From Massilia violaceinigra (GTDB lineage: Bacteria; Pseudomonadota; Gammaproteobacteria; Burkholderiales; Burkholderiaceae_D), in NCBI RefSeq assembly GCF_002752675.1, contig NZ_CP024609.1:1-64000 (forward strand): DNA of 64,000 nt, in the 5' to 3' direction. Every line of letters starts with the position of its first letter. Positions within the stretch are counted from its first letter, which is position 1. The position numbers and the translations under genes are program-made. Below, piece by piece: positions 52,351-61,410 of the stretch. Below the pieces are notes generated by a model. It made no database searches and was not told the origin of the DNA. It saw only the letters and a list, made by a program, of their open reading frames with translations.

Positions 52351-55059
52351 ATGGCTTTTCCCTTCGCAGGCGCACCGTTTTTATCGCGGCTATCGCCCCA
52401 CCGCATTTTTTTCGTACTAATCACGGCAATTTCCCTGTGTGTCACGCTCCCTGCGCGGGCCGCTGAGCCTACGCCTAGACCCGACACCTTTGGTCCGTAT
52501 AAATATACTATTTTTGGCGGAAGTGAGGACCTGGATGAGGCGGGCGCAATCAAAACAGCGATCGCGCGTGTAAAAGCCCTGGACGTGAATAAAGACTATT
52601 GTAAAATAAATTTTGTGTCACCCCCATCGTCAATTTACGGGGCTGAAATTGTAGATGCCGATGCAATGCGCGGCTATTCACACAAGTCGATATCCGCATA
52701 CTACTATGGTGTGGTAAATGGCGTATGCGTCGAGACAATAAAATTAGAACCTAATCCCTTGCCTATGAAGCGCTGGCGATTGGTATGCCACGCAGCGAAA
52801 AACTATCGCTATTCCGCTGAGGAAGATAAATGCGTCTATTTCACACCTGAGTCAAACAAGGACGCGGACGGAAAAAATATTGGCATTGGATGTCCTGAAG
52901 CACCCGGACCGACCGTCGGCAAACCGATTCAGCCAGCCACAGGCAATATGTGGCACATCATCACGGATTACCAGGCCCCGCAGAGCGCGAGTAGCCTGAC
53001 GCTGAGCCGTTTCTATAACAGTGCGCCCACCTATCCGGATCCCTACGTGGTTCGTGGCTTTGGCGTGCGCTGGACCCATTCGTATAACAAATCGCTCAGG
53101 CCTGAAAAACAATACTCTAACGGAAGCACTTGCTGGCGTTCCCCGGTAGACGGCTCGTTCGATTGCTCGTCCGGTTTCCAGAGCGATGAGCCGATTCCAA
53201 GCAGGGTATCCGTCAGCCATCCTGACGGCAGGCAAACGATGTTCACACGTTCCACCAATGGCAATTACACCAGTTCGCCCGACGTGTGCGACAGGCTGTC
53301 GCCAGTCATGGCGGGAGACAATTTGGCCGTAAAAGAGTGGATACTCACCAGTGCACAGCATGACCGCACGGAACGTTTCGACGCTAAAGGTTTGCTGTTG
53401 TCCGTAACGGAACGCAGCGGGCTCAAGCAAGTATTCACGTATAGCGACGGCGTCAGTAATAACACTAGCGTCAGTCATTTTCCAGCAGCCGCACCCGCTT
53501 GTGCCAACGTGCATCCGGATGACGTACTTCCGGCCGGCCGCCTGCTTTGTGTGACGAACAACTGGGGACGCCAGCTCCAGTTCAGGTATGACGTGAAAGG
53601 CCGCATTGCCGAAATGATCGATCCTGCGGGTAAGTCCACGCTCTACGAATATGACGGCGCATCGGGTGGCTGCATTCCAGGCAATGAAGCCAGCGTCGCC
53701 TGCAAGGCAAACAATCTGACCAAGGTGACTTACCCTGACGGAAAAAGCCAGACGTACTGGTATAACGAGGCAAGCAAAATCCAGATCAATGACGACGCGG
53801 AATGCAAATTGCTGACCAAAACAACCGGAAATGGTTTTGGCCCCACGGCTTTCAGAAACCTGATGACTGGCCTGGTCGATGAAAATGAAGATCGCCACAT
53901 CAGCTGGACGTACGACTGCGCCGGGCGGGCGACGTCCTCGCAACTCGGCGAAGACATCGACAAGGTCACGGTCGCCTATGTCGCTAAGCCTGATACAGGG
54001 GGGCCGCCATTGGCAATTGTGACCCACTATGTGGGGCCGAAGGAAAAACCGGTGACGTCGGTGAGCTACTTTGAAAAGGATTATGTGCAAGGGGTTGCTA
54101 AAACTACCAACATTTACGCACCCTGCGTGGAGTGCGGCTCGATCGCCCAACGTAAATATGACGCCATCGGCAATGTCACCATGACGAAGGATTTCAACGG
54201 CAACTACAGCTGCTTCCAATATGAGGCCGGGCGCAATCTGGAAACGGCGCGGGTCGAAGGCGCGTCAACTGCCGATTGTACGTCGCTGCTGGCCGCGCAG
54301 ACACTTGCTTCGCCAGCACGTAAAACCACGACCAAATGGCACGCGGAATTCCGCCTGCCGGAGACCATCGCCGAACCCAAGCGTATTACGAAATACCAGT
54401 ACGACTTCAAAACCGGCAATATAACCAAGACCGAGCAGGCCACCACCGACCTGACGGGCGCGCAGGGAGTGAACGCGCCTCTGACGGGAAGCGTCCGGAA
54501 ATGGGCATACGCATACGATAAAGGGCAATTGACAACCGTGACCGGTCCGCGTAGCGACATCGTCGACGTCACCAAGTACGGCTATGACTCGAAGACGGGC
54601 GACTTGATCACAGTAACGAACGCCGTCGGCAAAGCGACGACTTACGGGAGCTATGACGACCATGGCCGGGTTCACACGATTCGCGCGCCTGACGGCGTTA
54701 CGACAGAGCTGGCTTACACCGAGCGCGGATGGGTCAAGTCGAAAATCGTATCAAGCGGCATAGACGCAAATAAGCCCCCACAGACGACCACATACGCCTA
54801 CACGCCGTCAGGTCAGATCGAGATGGTCACGTTTCCCGACAACAGCGTGACGAAGTATACCTACGATGCGGCGCACCGGCTCACTTCGGTCGTCAGCGGC
54901 CGTGACGAGAGCCTCGAAAGCATCATTTATACACTCGACCTCACCGGCAACAGGATCAAGGAAGAAGTGCGCGACCACAAAGGCAACCTTGTGCGCCAGA
55001 TTACCCGTACCTATGACAAAACCGGCCGTCTGACGAGCCAAACCGGAGCTGCACGATGA
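52351..55059 (+). CDS. RHS repeat protein, N-terminal/shell part
   Basis: This 902-residue protein has a signal peptide (FFVLITAISLCVTLPARA, cleavage near residue 38). An early 150-residue unique region is followed by a DUF6531-like segment (GKPIQPATGNMWHIITDYQA, LTLSRFYNS) and then many YD repeats, such as YEYDGASGG, YGYDSKTGDLITVTNAVGKA and YDAAHRLTSVVSG. YD repeats build a hollow shell that encloses a toxin. It lacks the RHS core and ends in an ATGA overlap with the next gene, so the shell appears to be split between two proteins. Export through Sec is expected. Confidence 0.8.
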   Translation: MAFPFAGAPFLSRLSPHRIFFVLITAISLCVTLPARAAEPTPRPDTFGPYKYTIFGGSEDLDEAGAIKTAIARVKALDVNKDYCKINFVSPPSSIYGAEIVDADAMRGYSHKSISAYYYGVVNGVCVETIKLEPNPLPMKRWRLVCHAAKNYRYSAEEDKCVYFTPESNKDADGKNIGIGCPEAPGPTVGKPIQPATGNMWHIITDYQAPQSASSLTLSRFYNSAPTYPDPYVVRGFGVRWTHSYNKSLRPEKQYSNGSTCWRSPVDGSFDCSSGFQSDEPIPSRVSVSHPDGRQTMFTRSTNGNYTSSPDVCDRLSPVMAGDNLAVKEWILTSAQHDRTERFDAKGLLLSVTERSGLKQVFTYSDGVSNNTSVSHFPAAAPACANVHPDDVLPAGRLLCVTNNWGRQLQFRYDVKGRIAEMIDPAGKSTLYEYDGASGGCIPGNEASVACKANNLTKVTYPDGKSQTYWYNEASKIQINDDAECKLLTKTTGNGFGPTAFRNLMTGLVDENEDRHISWTYDCAGRATSSQLGEDIDKVTVAYVAKPDTGGPPLAIVTHYVGPKEKPVTSVSYFEKDYVQGVAKTTNIYAPCVECGSIAQRKYDAIGNVTMTKDFNGNYSCFQYEAGRNLETARVEGASTADCTSLLAAQTLASPARKTTTKWHAEFRLPETIAEPKRITKYQYDFKTGNITKTEQATTDLTGAQGVNAPLTGSVRKWAYAYDKGQLTTVTGPRSDIVDVTKYGYDSKTGDLITVTNAVGKATTYGSYDDHGRVHTIRAPDGVTTELAYTERGWVKSKIVSSGIDANKPPQTTTYAYTPSGQIEMVTFPDNSVTKYTYDAAHRLTSVVSGRDESLESIIYTLDLTGNRIKEEVRDHKGNLVRQITRTYDKTGRLTSQTGAAR

Positions 55060-57455
55060 CCCGCCGTATTTTCAGCCGTTTGACTTCCGGCGCATTGATT
55101 GTTGTGATGACGTATACCCCGCTGCTGGGTGCCTATACCGGCACCGTCGCATCGGCGCAGTCGGTGCCGGAAGCGGCCACCAGTTACAAGTACGACCTTG
55201 TCGGCAATCTGAAGGAAATTACCGACCCGCTGGGACGGGTGACGAACCTCACCTACGATCCACTCGACCGTGTAAAACAGGTGGAACAGCCGCTGACTAA
55301 CGGCGCCCGCCCGACCATCAAGTATGGTTACGACGGCATCGACCAAGTCGCGACGGTGACCGATCCGCGTAACCTGGAGACGCGTTATGGCGTTGACGGA
55401 CTGGGTAACCGCAACGAGCTGGGAAGCCCCGACACGGGCCTGACCAAGTCAACCTACGATGCCGCCGGCAACCTGAAAACGCGCATCGACGGCCGCGGTA
55501 AGACGAATACCTATTTTTATGATGCGCTCAACCGCCTGACCCGGATCGACTATACGGGCACCGTCGGAACCACGTTCGAGTACGACGGCGACGCCAAGCT
55601 GACACCGACTGCCGCTGGCAAAATAACGCGGATGACGGATGAATCGGGTTATACGACCTATACCTATGACGCATTCGGGCGGCTAGCGACCAAAGCCCAG
55701 ACCACGACCGGCTTGGGGACCTACACCAACACGCATACGCTTGCCTATGAGTACGATGCGGCCGGCCGGCTGGCGAGCGTGACCTACCCGAGCGGGAACC
55801 GCGTTAACTATGGCTACAACCCTGCGGGCCAGGTCGCCAGCATCACGCTGAACCCAGTGGCAGCCAATGGTACCGGCACCAACATCAACATCAACAGCAG
55901 TATTGTTTTGCTGAACAATATCACCTACTCACCGTTTGGCGGCACCACCGGCTGGACATGGGGCAATAGCGTTCCAGCAAACCAGTACGCGCATGTGCGC
56001 ACCTACGACCTCGATGGCCGGATCAGCAGCTATACGATGGGAAGCCCTTCGGCGAACGGCGTTGTACGCACGGTCAATTACGACGCCGCCAGCCGCATCA
56101 AGGGATACACCCATACTGGTACAGGAACGGCGCCCAGCCCTGCCAGCTTGAACCAGACCTTTGGCTACGACGAGTTGAATCGCCTGACCAGCTACAATGG
56201 CAACGGCACCAGCCAGACCTACGCCTACGACGCCAGCGGTAACCGCGTCAAGGCTGGGTTCGGAGCGAACAGCTACACGAACACCATCGACCCGCTCAGC
56301 AACAAGCTGAGCGCGACCACCGGCCCGGGGCCGGCAAAGACGAATCTCTATAACGGCGCGGGTGATCTGATGACGGGTGGCACGCACGTCGTCACCTATA
56401 GCGGCCGGGGCCGCCCGTACAGGAACGAGAATGGTGCCGTCACCACCCACCAGCTGTTCAACGGCCTGGATCAGCGTGTATTCCAGACTTACGGTGGTGG
56501 TATATTCGTCTATGACGAGCAAGGACAGTTGGTAGGTGAGTACAGCTATCTCAACGGCAAGGCGATGCGCGAGACGGTGTACCTGGGCAATCTGCCGGTG
56601 GCAGTGCTGACGCAGACAGTGACAGGAACGGCACCTGCCCAAAGCACGGCGATTAACGTGTTCCATATTCATCCGGATCATTTGGGATCGCCACGGATGA
56701 TCACGCGCACGCTCGACAACAAGATTGTCTGGCGCTGGGACAACGGTGATCCGTTCGGGCTGACACCGCCGACCGAATATTTCAACGGATCAGGTACCTT
56801 TACATTTAACTTGCGCATGCCAGGCCAGTACTACGACCGAAGCACGAATCTGTTTCACAACTACCACAGGGACTATGATCCGCAGACGGGACGGTACATC
56901 CAAAGCGATCCGATCGGACTGGCGGGCGGCATTAATACCTATGCCTATGTCGGCGGAAATCCCGTATCGTCAATCGATCCTGCCGGGCTAGCTGACTACA
57001 CGTACGACTTTTCGATTTATTCCAAGCAGAACCCTGTCCTGCAGCTATGGAACGTGACCGCAGAGAAGCTCGCTGACACGCTCCGTGGGCCCGACTATGT
57101 ATCGGCGTCGGCGAACTTGTATATTGTGTCTGGTGGGGTAGCGATGAATCTCCATAATGGTAATGTCTATGCGCAAGGTAGCCTGTTAAGGAGCTATCCT
57201 GCGCCAAGTGGTAAGCTGGGATTCTGCGCAGTAGCGGGGAGCATCGTTGGATCTGGTGTGGACGGAGCCCAGACCGATTCGTTTTTAGGCGGGGCCGGCA
57301 ATCAGATCGGCTATTTTGCTCCGGTTGGGACTCCTTTTATTGGAGTGGGCGGAGGGATGAGTCACGCCTATGGCGGTGCTTATTCTTTCGAGTATGGTGT
57401 TGGCACTCCAGGCGCTAGCGTTTCGCCAGCGACATATGGCTGGGTAAAAAAATGA
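55056..57455 (+). CDS. RHS protein with core domain and variable C-terminal (toxin-like) region
   Basis: The 799-residue protein has its own export segment (ALIVVMTYTPLLGAYTGTVA). YD repeats run throughout (YKYDLVGNLKEITDPLGRVT, YDALNRLTRIDYTG, YEYDAAGRLASVTYPSGNRV), followed by the RHS-associated core near residues 607-645 (YDPQTGRYIQSDPIGLAGG, NTYAYVGGNP, then SIDPAGLADY). The last 150 or so residues are unrelated to RHS, Gly-rich with SFLGGAGNQIGYFAPVGTPF and GVGGGMSHAYGGAYS. This is the usual site of a variable effector; I cannot name its activity. A 50-residue membrane-protein gene overlaps its stop. Confidence 0.8.
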   Translation: MTRRIFSRLTSGALIVVMTYTPLLGAYTGTVASAQSVPEAATSYKYDLVGNLKEITDPLGRVTNLTYDPLDRVKQVEQPLTNGARPTIKYGYDGIDQVATVTDPRNLETRYGVDGLGNRNELGSPDTGLTKSTYDAAGNLKTRIDGRGKTNTYFYDALNRLTRIDYTGTVGTTFEYDGDAKLTPTAAGKITRMTDESGYTTYTYDAFGRLATKAQTTTGLGTYTNTHTLAYEYDAAGRLASVTYPSGNRVNYGYNPAGQVASITLNPVAANGTGTNININSSIVLLNNITYSPFGGTTGWTWGNSVPANQYAHVRTYDLDGRISSYTMGSPSANGVVRTVNYDAASRIKGYTHTGTGTAPSPASLNQTFGYDELNRLTSYNGNGTSQTYAYDASGNRVKAGFGANSYTNTIDPLSNKLSATTGPGPAKTNLYNGAGDLMTGGTHVVTYSGRGRPYRNENGAVTTHQLFNGLDQRVFQTYGGGIFVYDEQGQLVGEYSYLNGKAMRETVYLGNLPVAVLTQTVTGTAPAQSTAINVFHIHPDHLGSPRMITRTLDNKIVWRWDNGDPFGLTPPTEYFNGSGTFTFNLRMPGQYYDRSTNLFHNYHRDYDPQTGRYIQSDPIGLAGGINTYAYVGGNPVSSIDPAGLADYTYDFSIYSKQNPVLQLWNVTAEKLADTLRGPDYVSASANLYIVSGGVAMNLHNGNVYAQGSLLRSYPAPSGKLGFCAVAGSIVGSGVDGAQTDSFLGGAGNQIGYFAPVGTPFIGVGGGMSHAYGGAYSFEYGVGTPGASVSPATYGWVKK

Positions 57456-57604
57456 AAAAAACGTGGCGGCAATTGGTAAAAGAATCGTTGACGAAAACCC
57501 GTGACGAGAGATATGCCGAAATGTCCAGAAATGAAAAAATCGGATATTGGATTTTCGGTTTTGTAGTGTTCATCATAATGCTGCTAATATGGAACTCAGC
57601 CTAG
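57452..57604 (+). CDS. 50-residue membrane protein overlapping the RHS gene; immunity or partner candidate
   Basis: ATG 57452 overlaps the RHS stop as ATGA. The product reads MKKTWRQLVKESLTKTRDER and YAEMSRNEKIGYW, then a membrane segment IFGFVVFIIMLLIW. It is AT-rich like the C-terminal RHS region and is coupled to it, the classic position of an immunity gene. An IS6 element begins 16 bases later. Confidence 0.55.
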   Translation: MKKTWRQLVKESLTKTRDERYAEMSRNEKIGYWIFGFVVFIIMLLIWNSA

Positions 57605-57620
57605 GGCAGCACTGATTTAT

Positions 57621-58444
57621 GGTTCTGTCGCATTAGCGAACGTCGGCGGGGCAATCATGTAAACTGCGGCGCCCGAACCCAGGACGAATCGACATGCTCA
57701 ATTTCAAAGGGATGCGCTTTCCTATCGATGTGATCCTCGTCTGCCTCCGCTGGTATGCCGGCTATCCGCTGCGCTACCGGCACCTCGAGGAAATGATGGA
57801 AGAGCGCGGCATGTCGCTCGACCATTCGTCAATTAACCGGTGGGCGATTCGCTTCCTGCCGCTCATCGAGAAGATGGCCTGGAAACACAAGCGCCCGGTC
57901 GGCTGCAGCTGGCACATGGATGAGACCTACATCAAGGTCAAGGGCGTCTGGAAATACCTCTACCGCGCAGTCGACAATCAGGGCAAGACCGTCGACTTCT
58001 TGCTGGCGGCCAAGCGCGACATGGCCGCAGCGAAGCGCTTCTTCGACAAGGCCATCGGTGCGAACGGCGATCCGGATAAGATCGCGATGAACAAGAGCGG
58101 CGCCAACAAGGCGGCGATCGATGCGATCAACGCCGGCCGCGACGTCCCGATCGTAGTACGCCAGGTCAAATACCTCAACAACATTGTCGAGCAGGACTAT
58201 CGCGCCATCGAGCGGGTGACCAAGCCCATGCTCAACTTCAAATCGGTCCGGTCCGCCGGCACGGTGCTCGCTGGAATCGAGCTGATGCACATGATCCGCA
58301 AGGGTCAGTTCGAGATCGACGACGCCGATGCGATGTCGTTCGCCGAACAATTTTTTACGCTGACAGGGCCGGTCCGTCCAGTTTGAGGCCCACAGTGCCG
58401 TTCCAGGGAAAATTCCATCGTTTGATCAACAATGCGACAGAACC
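57621..58444 (+). mobile_element. IS6-family insertion sequence, 824 bp
   Basis: The inverted ends are GGTTCTGTCGCATT (57621-57634) and AATGCGACAGAACC (58431-58444), 14 bp perfect. Flanking 8-mers (TGATTTAT left, GATTACAT right) do not match, so there is no target duplication. This suggests the flanks were rearranged, as IS6 elements often do by replicative cointegration and deletion. Confidence 0.9.
57694..58386 (+). CDS. IS6-family transposase with a changed catalytic residue
   Basis: The 230-residue protein is an IS6/IS26-type DDE transposase: LRYRHLEEMMEERGMSLDHS (zinc/HTH region), first Asp in SWHMDETYIKVKGVWKYLYR, and Glu in YLNNIVEQDYRAIERVTKPM. The motif that normally reads (I)DKSGAN and gives the second catalytic Asp is here AMNKSGAN (near 58090), coded AAC in place of GAC. 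A single G-to-A change would explain it. The enzyme may be inactive. Length is otherwise complete. Confidence 0.9.
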   Translation: MLNFKGMRFPIDVILVCLRWYAGYPLRYRHLEEMMEERGMSLDHSSINRWAIRFLPLIEKMAWKHKRPVGCSWHMDETYIKVKGVWKYLYRAVDNQGKTVDFLLAAKRDMAAAKRFFDKAIGANGDPDKIAMNKSGANKAAIDAINAGRDVPIVVRQVKYLNNIVEQDYRAIERVTKPMLNFKSVRSAGTVLAGIELMHMIRKGQFEIDDADAMSFAEQFFTLTGPVRPV

Positions 58445-58494
58445 GATTACATTCCTAGTGCGGCGCCAGGTACCGATGAGTTCTATACTAGGAA

Positions 58495-58506
58495 TTTACG
58501 CGTAAA
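58495..58506. promoter_or_regulatory. Palindrome upstream of regulator copy 1
   Basis: TTTACGCGTAAA, a perfect 12-bp palindrome ten bases before the ATG at 58517, next to a TATACT -10-like element. The same site, extended to 16 bp, precedes copy 2, so it is probably an autoregulatory operator. Confidence 0.6.
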
Positions 58507-58516
58507 AATTTCTATA

Positions 58517-58903
58517 ATGAAAAGTCTTACCGCCGAGGACGAGCGAACGCTGTTCGGGCAACGCCTGGTTAGCGCCATGAAGTCCGTAGAAATATGCTGC
58601 TCTCCCACACAAGTTGCCCGCGGCTTTAATCTTCGAGCTAGCGGGGCGACAGTCACGTCGCACGCAGCGCGTAAATGGTTGTTGGGTCAAGCCATCCCGA
58701 CTCAGGGCAACATACAAGTGTTAGCGGATTGGACGGGAGTGAATGCGGCCTGGCTTAGATTTGGCGAAGGGGAACGGTGCCGAAGTATTTCGGCGATGTC
58801 GCCAGACTCCCCTACGGATGCGCGCATGGTTAGCATGGTCAATGATCTACGGTCTTTGCCGCAGCAAAGTAAGCGTCCGGCCCCTCCACCTATGAATTCC
58901 TGA
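58517..58903 (+). CDS. Small HTH-type regulator, copy 1, 3' end replaced by IS66
   Basis: The protein contains the pattern HAARKWLLGQAIPTQGNIQV and LADWTGVNAAWLRFGEGE, common in small phage-repressor-like regulators with a helix-turn-helix. Up to residue 117 it is almost identical to copy 2 (61411-61842). The last 11 residues (KRPAPPPMNS) are coded by the IS66 end; the lost end (ELVRGLINVLMDAQACNQDG) lies beyond the IS at 61200-61279. The DNA-binding part is intact, so it may still repress. Confidence 0.75.
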   Translation: MKSLTAEDERTLFGQRLVSAMKSVEICCSPTQVARGFNLRASGATVTSHAARKWLLGQAIPTQGNIQVLADWTGVNAAWLRFGEGERCRSISAMSPDSPTDARMVSMVNDLRSLPQQSKRPAPPPMNS

Positions 58904-58946
58904 TCGCCCAAGCCAAACTATCCGCTCATTCTTTCAGGAGGTGATA

Positions 58947-59240
58947 GTGTCAAATTCGGAACGTGAGAAGGTATGGGAAGAGCGCGTCGCGCAGTGGCAG
59001 GCCAGCGGCCTTTCGCAGCGGGCCTACGCAATCGAGCAAGGCTTTCCGGTACGCCAGGTTGGCTACTGGGTACGGCGTTTGACCAAGCGGGAAGCGATGC
59101 CTACACTGCTCCCGGTGCGGGTGGCACAGGCGGGTCCGGTGGCGGTTGCGATCAGCTTGCGCAACGAGCACGGTTGGACCTTGAGCTTGCCGACCGATAT
59201 GCGGGCCAGTTGGCTGGCGGAATTGATGCGTGCGTTGTGA
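58947..59240 (+). CDS. tnpA: IS66 accessory protein TnpA
   Basis: The 97-residue protein (VWEERVAQWQASGLSQRAYA, EQGFPVRQVGYWVRRL) is a helix-turn-helix protein of the IS66 TnpA type. GTG 58947 is chosen because AGGAGG (58936-58941) lies five bases before it. Its stop overlaps the tnpB start (TGATG). Confidence 0.85.
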   Translation: MSNSEREKVWEERVAQWQASGLSQRAYAIEQGFPVRQVGYWVRRLTKREAMPTLLPVRVAQAGPVAVAISLRNEHGWTLSLPTDMRASWLAELMRAL

Positions 59241-59581
59241 TGCAGCTGTCGGCCGATACGATCTGGCTGGCGACGGCGGCGGTGGACATGCGCACGGGCA
59301 TCGACGGACTCTCCCTGCACGTGCAGCAGGCGTTAGGGCGAGCGCCGTGCGACGGCACGGCCTACGTGTTTGCCAATCGCCGCCGGACGCGCATGAAGCT
59401 GGTGTGCTGGGACGGCACCGGCGTCTGGATGTGCTTGCGCCGGCTGCACCGTGGCCAGTTCGTCTGGCCGCAGGCAGACGAGGCAAGTTGGCAGATGAGT
59501 GCCGAGCAATGGCAGTGGTTGGTGGCCGGTGTGGACTGGCAGCGCTTGTCGGCCACAGCGCCGGTGCAGTGGCGCCTGTGA
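59240..59581 (+). CDS. tnpB: IS66 accessory protein TnpB
   Basis: The 113-residue product shows the conserved IS66 Orf2 pattern: VDMRTGIDGLSLHVQQALG, AYVFANRRRTRMKLVCWDGT and WMCLRRLHRGQFVWP. It is required with TnpA and TnpC for IS66 movement. It begins at ATG 59240, coupled to tnpA. Confidence 0.92.
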   Translation: MQLSADTIWLATAAVDMRTGIDGLSLHVQQALGRAPCDGTAYVFANRRRTRMKLVCWDGTGVWMCLRRLHRGQFVWPQADEASWQMSAEQWQWLVAGVDWQRLSATAPVQWRL

Positions 59582-59636
59582 GGACGTAAACTGTTTCGCT
59601 TGTAACCATTATCCATGCTCGGTAAACTACCGAGCC

Positions 59637-61157
59637 ATGGATCTGCTTAACGAACTTGCCCTCACTAACATCGACCCAGCTATGCTGGCGCAGGTGCGGG
59701 CCTTGTTCGAACAGCAGCGGACGAAGCTGGCCGAGAACGACTTTAAGATCAAGGCGCTGACGTTCGAGCTGGCCTATTACAAACGGGTCCGCTTCGGCAA
59801 GGCCAGCGAAGCGCTGGTCGGCGAACAGCGCATGCTATTTGACGAGGCAGTCGATATGGACCTCGCCGCCATCGACGAGGAACTCCACAGTCAGGCGCCG
59901 ACCAAGCAAGCGCGCAAGCGTGCCGGCCGTCAGCCACTGCCGCCGGAACTGCCGCGCATCGAGCACCGCCATGAGCCGGAATCGTGCCAGTGCGGGCAAT
60001 GCGGCGCAGGCCTGGTCAAGATCGGCGAGGACGTCAGCGAACAGCTGGACGTGGAACCGGCGCGCTTCTTCGTGCATCGCCATATCAGGCCGCAGTACGC
60101 CTGCAGGCCTTGCGAAACGGTGACGGCAGCGCCAATCCCGTCGGCCGTCATCGACGGCGGCCTGGCTGCAGTCGGTCTGCTGGCGTGGATCGCCGTCTGC
60201 AAGTACTTGGACCATCTGCCGCTATACCGGATCGAACAGATCGCCGCGCGCCAGGGCGTGCCGCTGGCACGCTCTACGCTGGGCGAATGGATCGGCCGCA
60301 TCGGCGTGGCCCTGCAGCCGCTGGCCGACCGGCTGGCCGAACTGCTCAGGGAGCGAAGTTGCCTGCATGCTGACGAAACACCAGTACGCCAGCTTGATCC
60401 CGGCAGCGGCAAGACCAAGCACGCCTATCTGTGGGCCTACCGTTCGAACGCGCTCGACGACGGGCCGTCAGTGGTCGTGTTTGACTACCGGACGAGTCGT
60501 GCTGGCGCGCATGCGCGCGCCTTCCTGCAGGACTGGCGCGGTCACCTGATGGTCGACGACTACGCCGGCTACAAGGCAATGTTTGCCACGGGTCCGACCG
60601 AACTCGCATGCCTGGCCCACATCCGCCGCAAGTTCTTCGACGTGCACGCCGCCAGCGGCAGTCCGGTGGCTGAGGAAGCGTTGCGCCGTATCGCCCAGCT
60701 GTACGCCATCGAGCAGCAGACAACAGGCATGACGTCGTCGCAGCGCCTCGCCTTGCGCGAGCAGCATGCCATCCCGGCCTTGGCCGAGATGCATACCTGG
60801 TTACTGACTACGCAGCGCAGCGTCGCCGCCGGCAGCGGCACTGCCAAGGCCATTGAACATGCCCTCAAACGCTGGCCAGCGCTGCAGCGCTACGCCAGTT
60901 CGGGCAGCCTGCCCATCGATAACAACCCGGTCGAGAACGCGATACGGCCGATCGCTATCGGCAAGAAGAACTGGCTGTTTGCCGGGTCGGAACGGGCCGG
61001 CCGCCGCGCCGCTGCCATCCAAAGCCTGTTCGCGACCGCCAAACTGAATGGACTCGATCCTGCGCGCTGGCTAGCCGACACACTTGAAAAACTTCCAACC
61101 TGCCCGAACAGCAGGATCGACTCGCTGCTACCGTTCGCAAACTCTACACAGGCCTAA
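59637..61157 (+). CDS. tnpC: IS66 transposase TnpC
   Basis: The 506-residue transposase has an N-terminal coiled coil (LFEQQRTKLAENDFKIKALT), then YYKRVRFGKASEAL, a Cys-rich zinc site (ESCQCGQCGAGL), and a DDE core with HADETPVRQLDPGSGKTK, MVDDYAGYKAMFATG and NNPVENAIRPIAIGKKNWLF. All three acidic residues are present, so it looks active. ATG 59637 is chosen at the conserved N-terminus. Confidence 0.93.
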   Translation: MDLLNELALTNIDPAMLAQVRALFEQQRTKLAENDFKIKALTFELAYYKRVRFGKASEALVGEQRMLFDEAVDMDLAAIDEELHSQAPTKQARKRAGRQPLPPELPRIEHRHEPESCQCGQCGAGLVKIGEDVSEQLDVEPARFFVHRHIRPQYACRPCETVTAAPIPSAVIDGGLAAVGLLAWIAVCKYLDHLPLYRIEQIAARQGVPLARSTLGEWIGRIGVALQPLADRLAELLRERSCLHADETPVRQLDPGSGKTKHAYLWAYRSNALDDGPSVVVFDYRTSRAGAHARAFLQDWRGHLMVDDYAGYKAMFATGPTELACLAHIRRKFFDVHAASGSPVAEEALRRIAQLYAIEQQTTGMTSSQRLALREQHAIPALAEMHTWLLTTQRSVAAGSGTAKAIEHALKRWPALQRYASSGSLPIDNNPVENAIRPIAIGKKNWLFAGSERAGRRAAAIQSLFATAKLNGLDPARWLADTLEKLPTCPNSRIDSLLPFANSTQA

Positions 61158-61199
61158 GCGCTTACGGAAGGTGGGGCCGCTGGCTGCTTACGCAGCAAA

Positions 61200-61279
61200 G
61201 CCGGGAACTGGTACGTGGGCTGATAAATGTACTGATGGACGCACAAGCGTGCAACCAAGACGGCGACCTGAAATTGTAG
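61200..61279 (+). pseudogene. Displaced 3' end of regulator copy 1
   Basis: Directly after the IS66 target duplication the frame reads RELVRGLINVLMDAQACNQD and GDLKL, stop at 61277-61279. It matches the C-terminus of copy 2 and completes copy 1 when the IS is removed. Confidence 0.85.
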
Positions 61280-61332
61280 AGTCCTTCACTGGCATCGCCT
61301 TGATAACCTGTCCGACCGTGCTGAAAGTTCGT

Positions 61333-61346
61333 GAACGCGTGATTAG
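61333..61346. repeat. GAACGCGTGATTAG direct repeat, copy 1
   Basis: The 14-mer recurs at 61896-61909 and twice, inverted, at 63017-63048. It lies at the junction between the two tandem regulator units. Confidence 0.7.
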
Positions 61347-61388
61347 CTCCCTAGTACGGCGCCCGGCACCGATGAGTTCTATACTAGG

Positions 61389-61404
61389 AATTTACGCGTA
61401 AATT
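61389..61404. promoter_or_regulatory. Palindromic operator upstream of regulator copy 2
   Basis: AATTTACGCGTAAATT is a perfect 16-bp palindrome six bases before the ATG at 61411, overlapping the region where a ribosome would bind. A TATACT lies just upstream. Binding here would block both transcription and translation start. Confidence 0.65.
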
Positions 61405-61410
61405 TTCATT

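Larger units (their letters stand above)
58869..61191 (+). mobile_element. IS66-family insertion sequence, 2323 bp, with 8-bp target duplication
   Basis: The element begins GTAAGCGTCCGGCCCC and ends (reverse complement) GTAAGCAGCCAGCGGCCCC. The 8-mer GCAGCAAA is present on both sides (58861-58868 and 61192-61199). It holds tnpA, tnpB and tnpC in order. Rejoining the flanks restores the regulator frame, so insertion is recent relative to the regulator duplication. Confidence 0.93.

Noticed and set aside
55929..56681. 250-codon minus-strand frame in the RHS gene
   Set aside because: A shadow of YD-repeat coding sequence without start signals.
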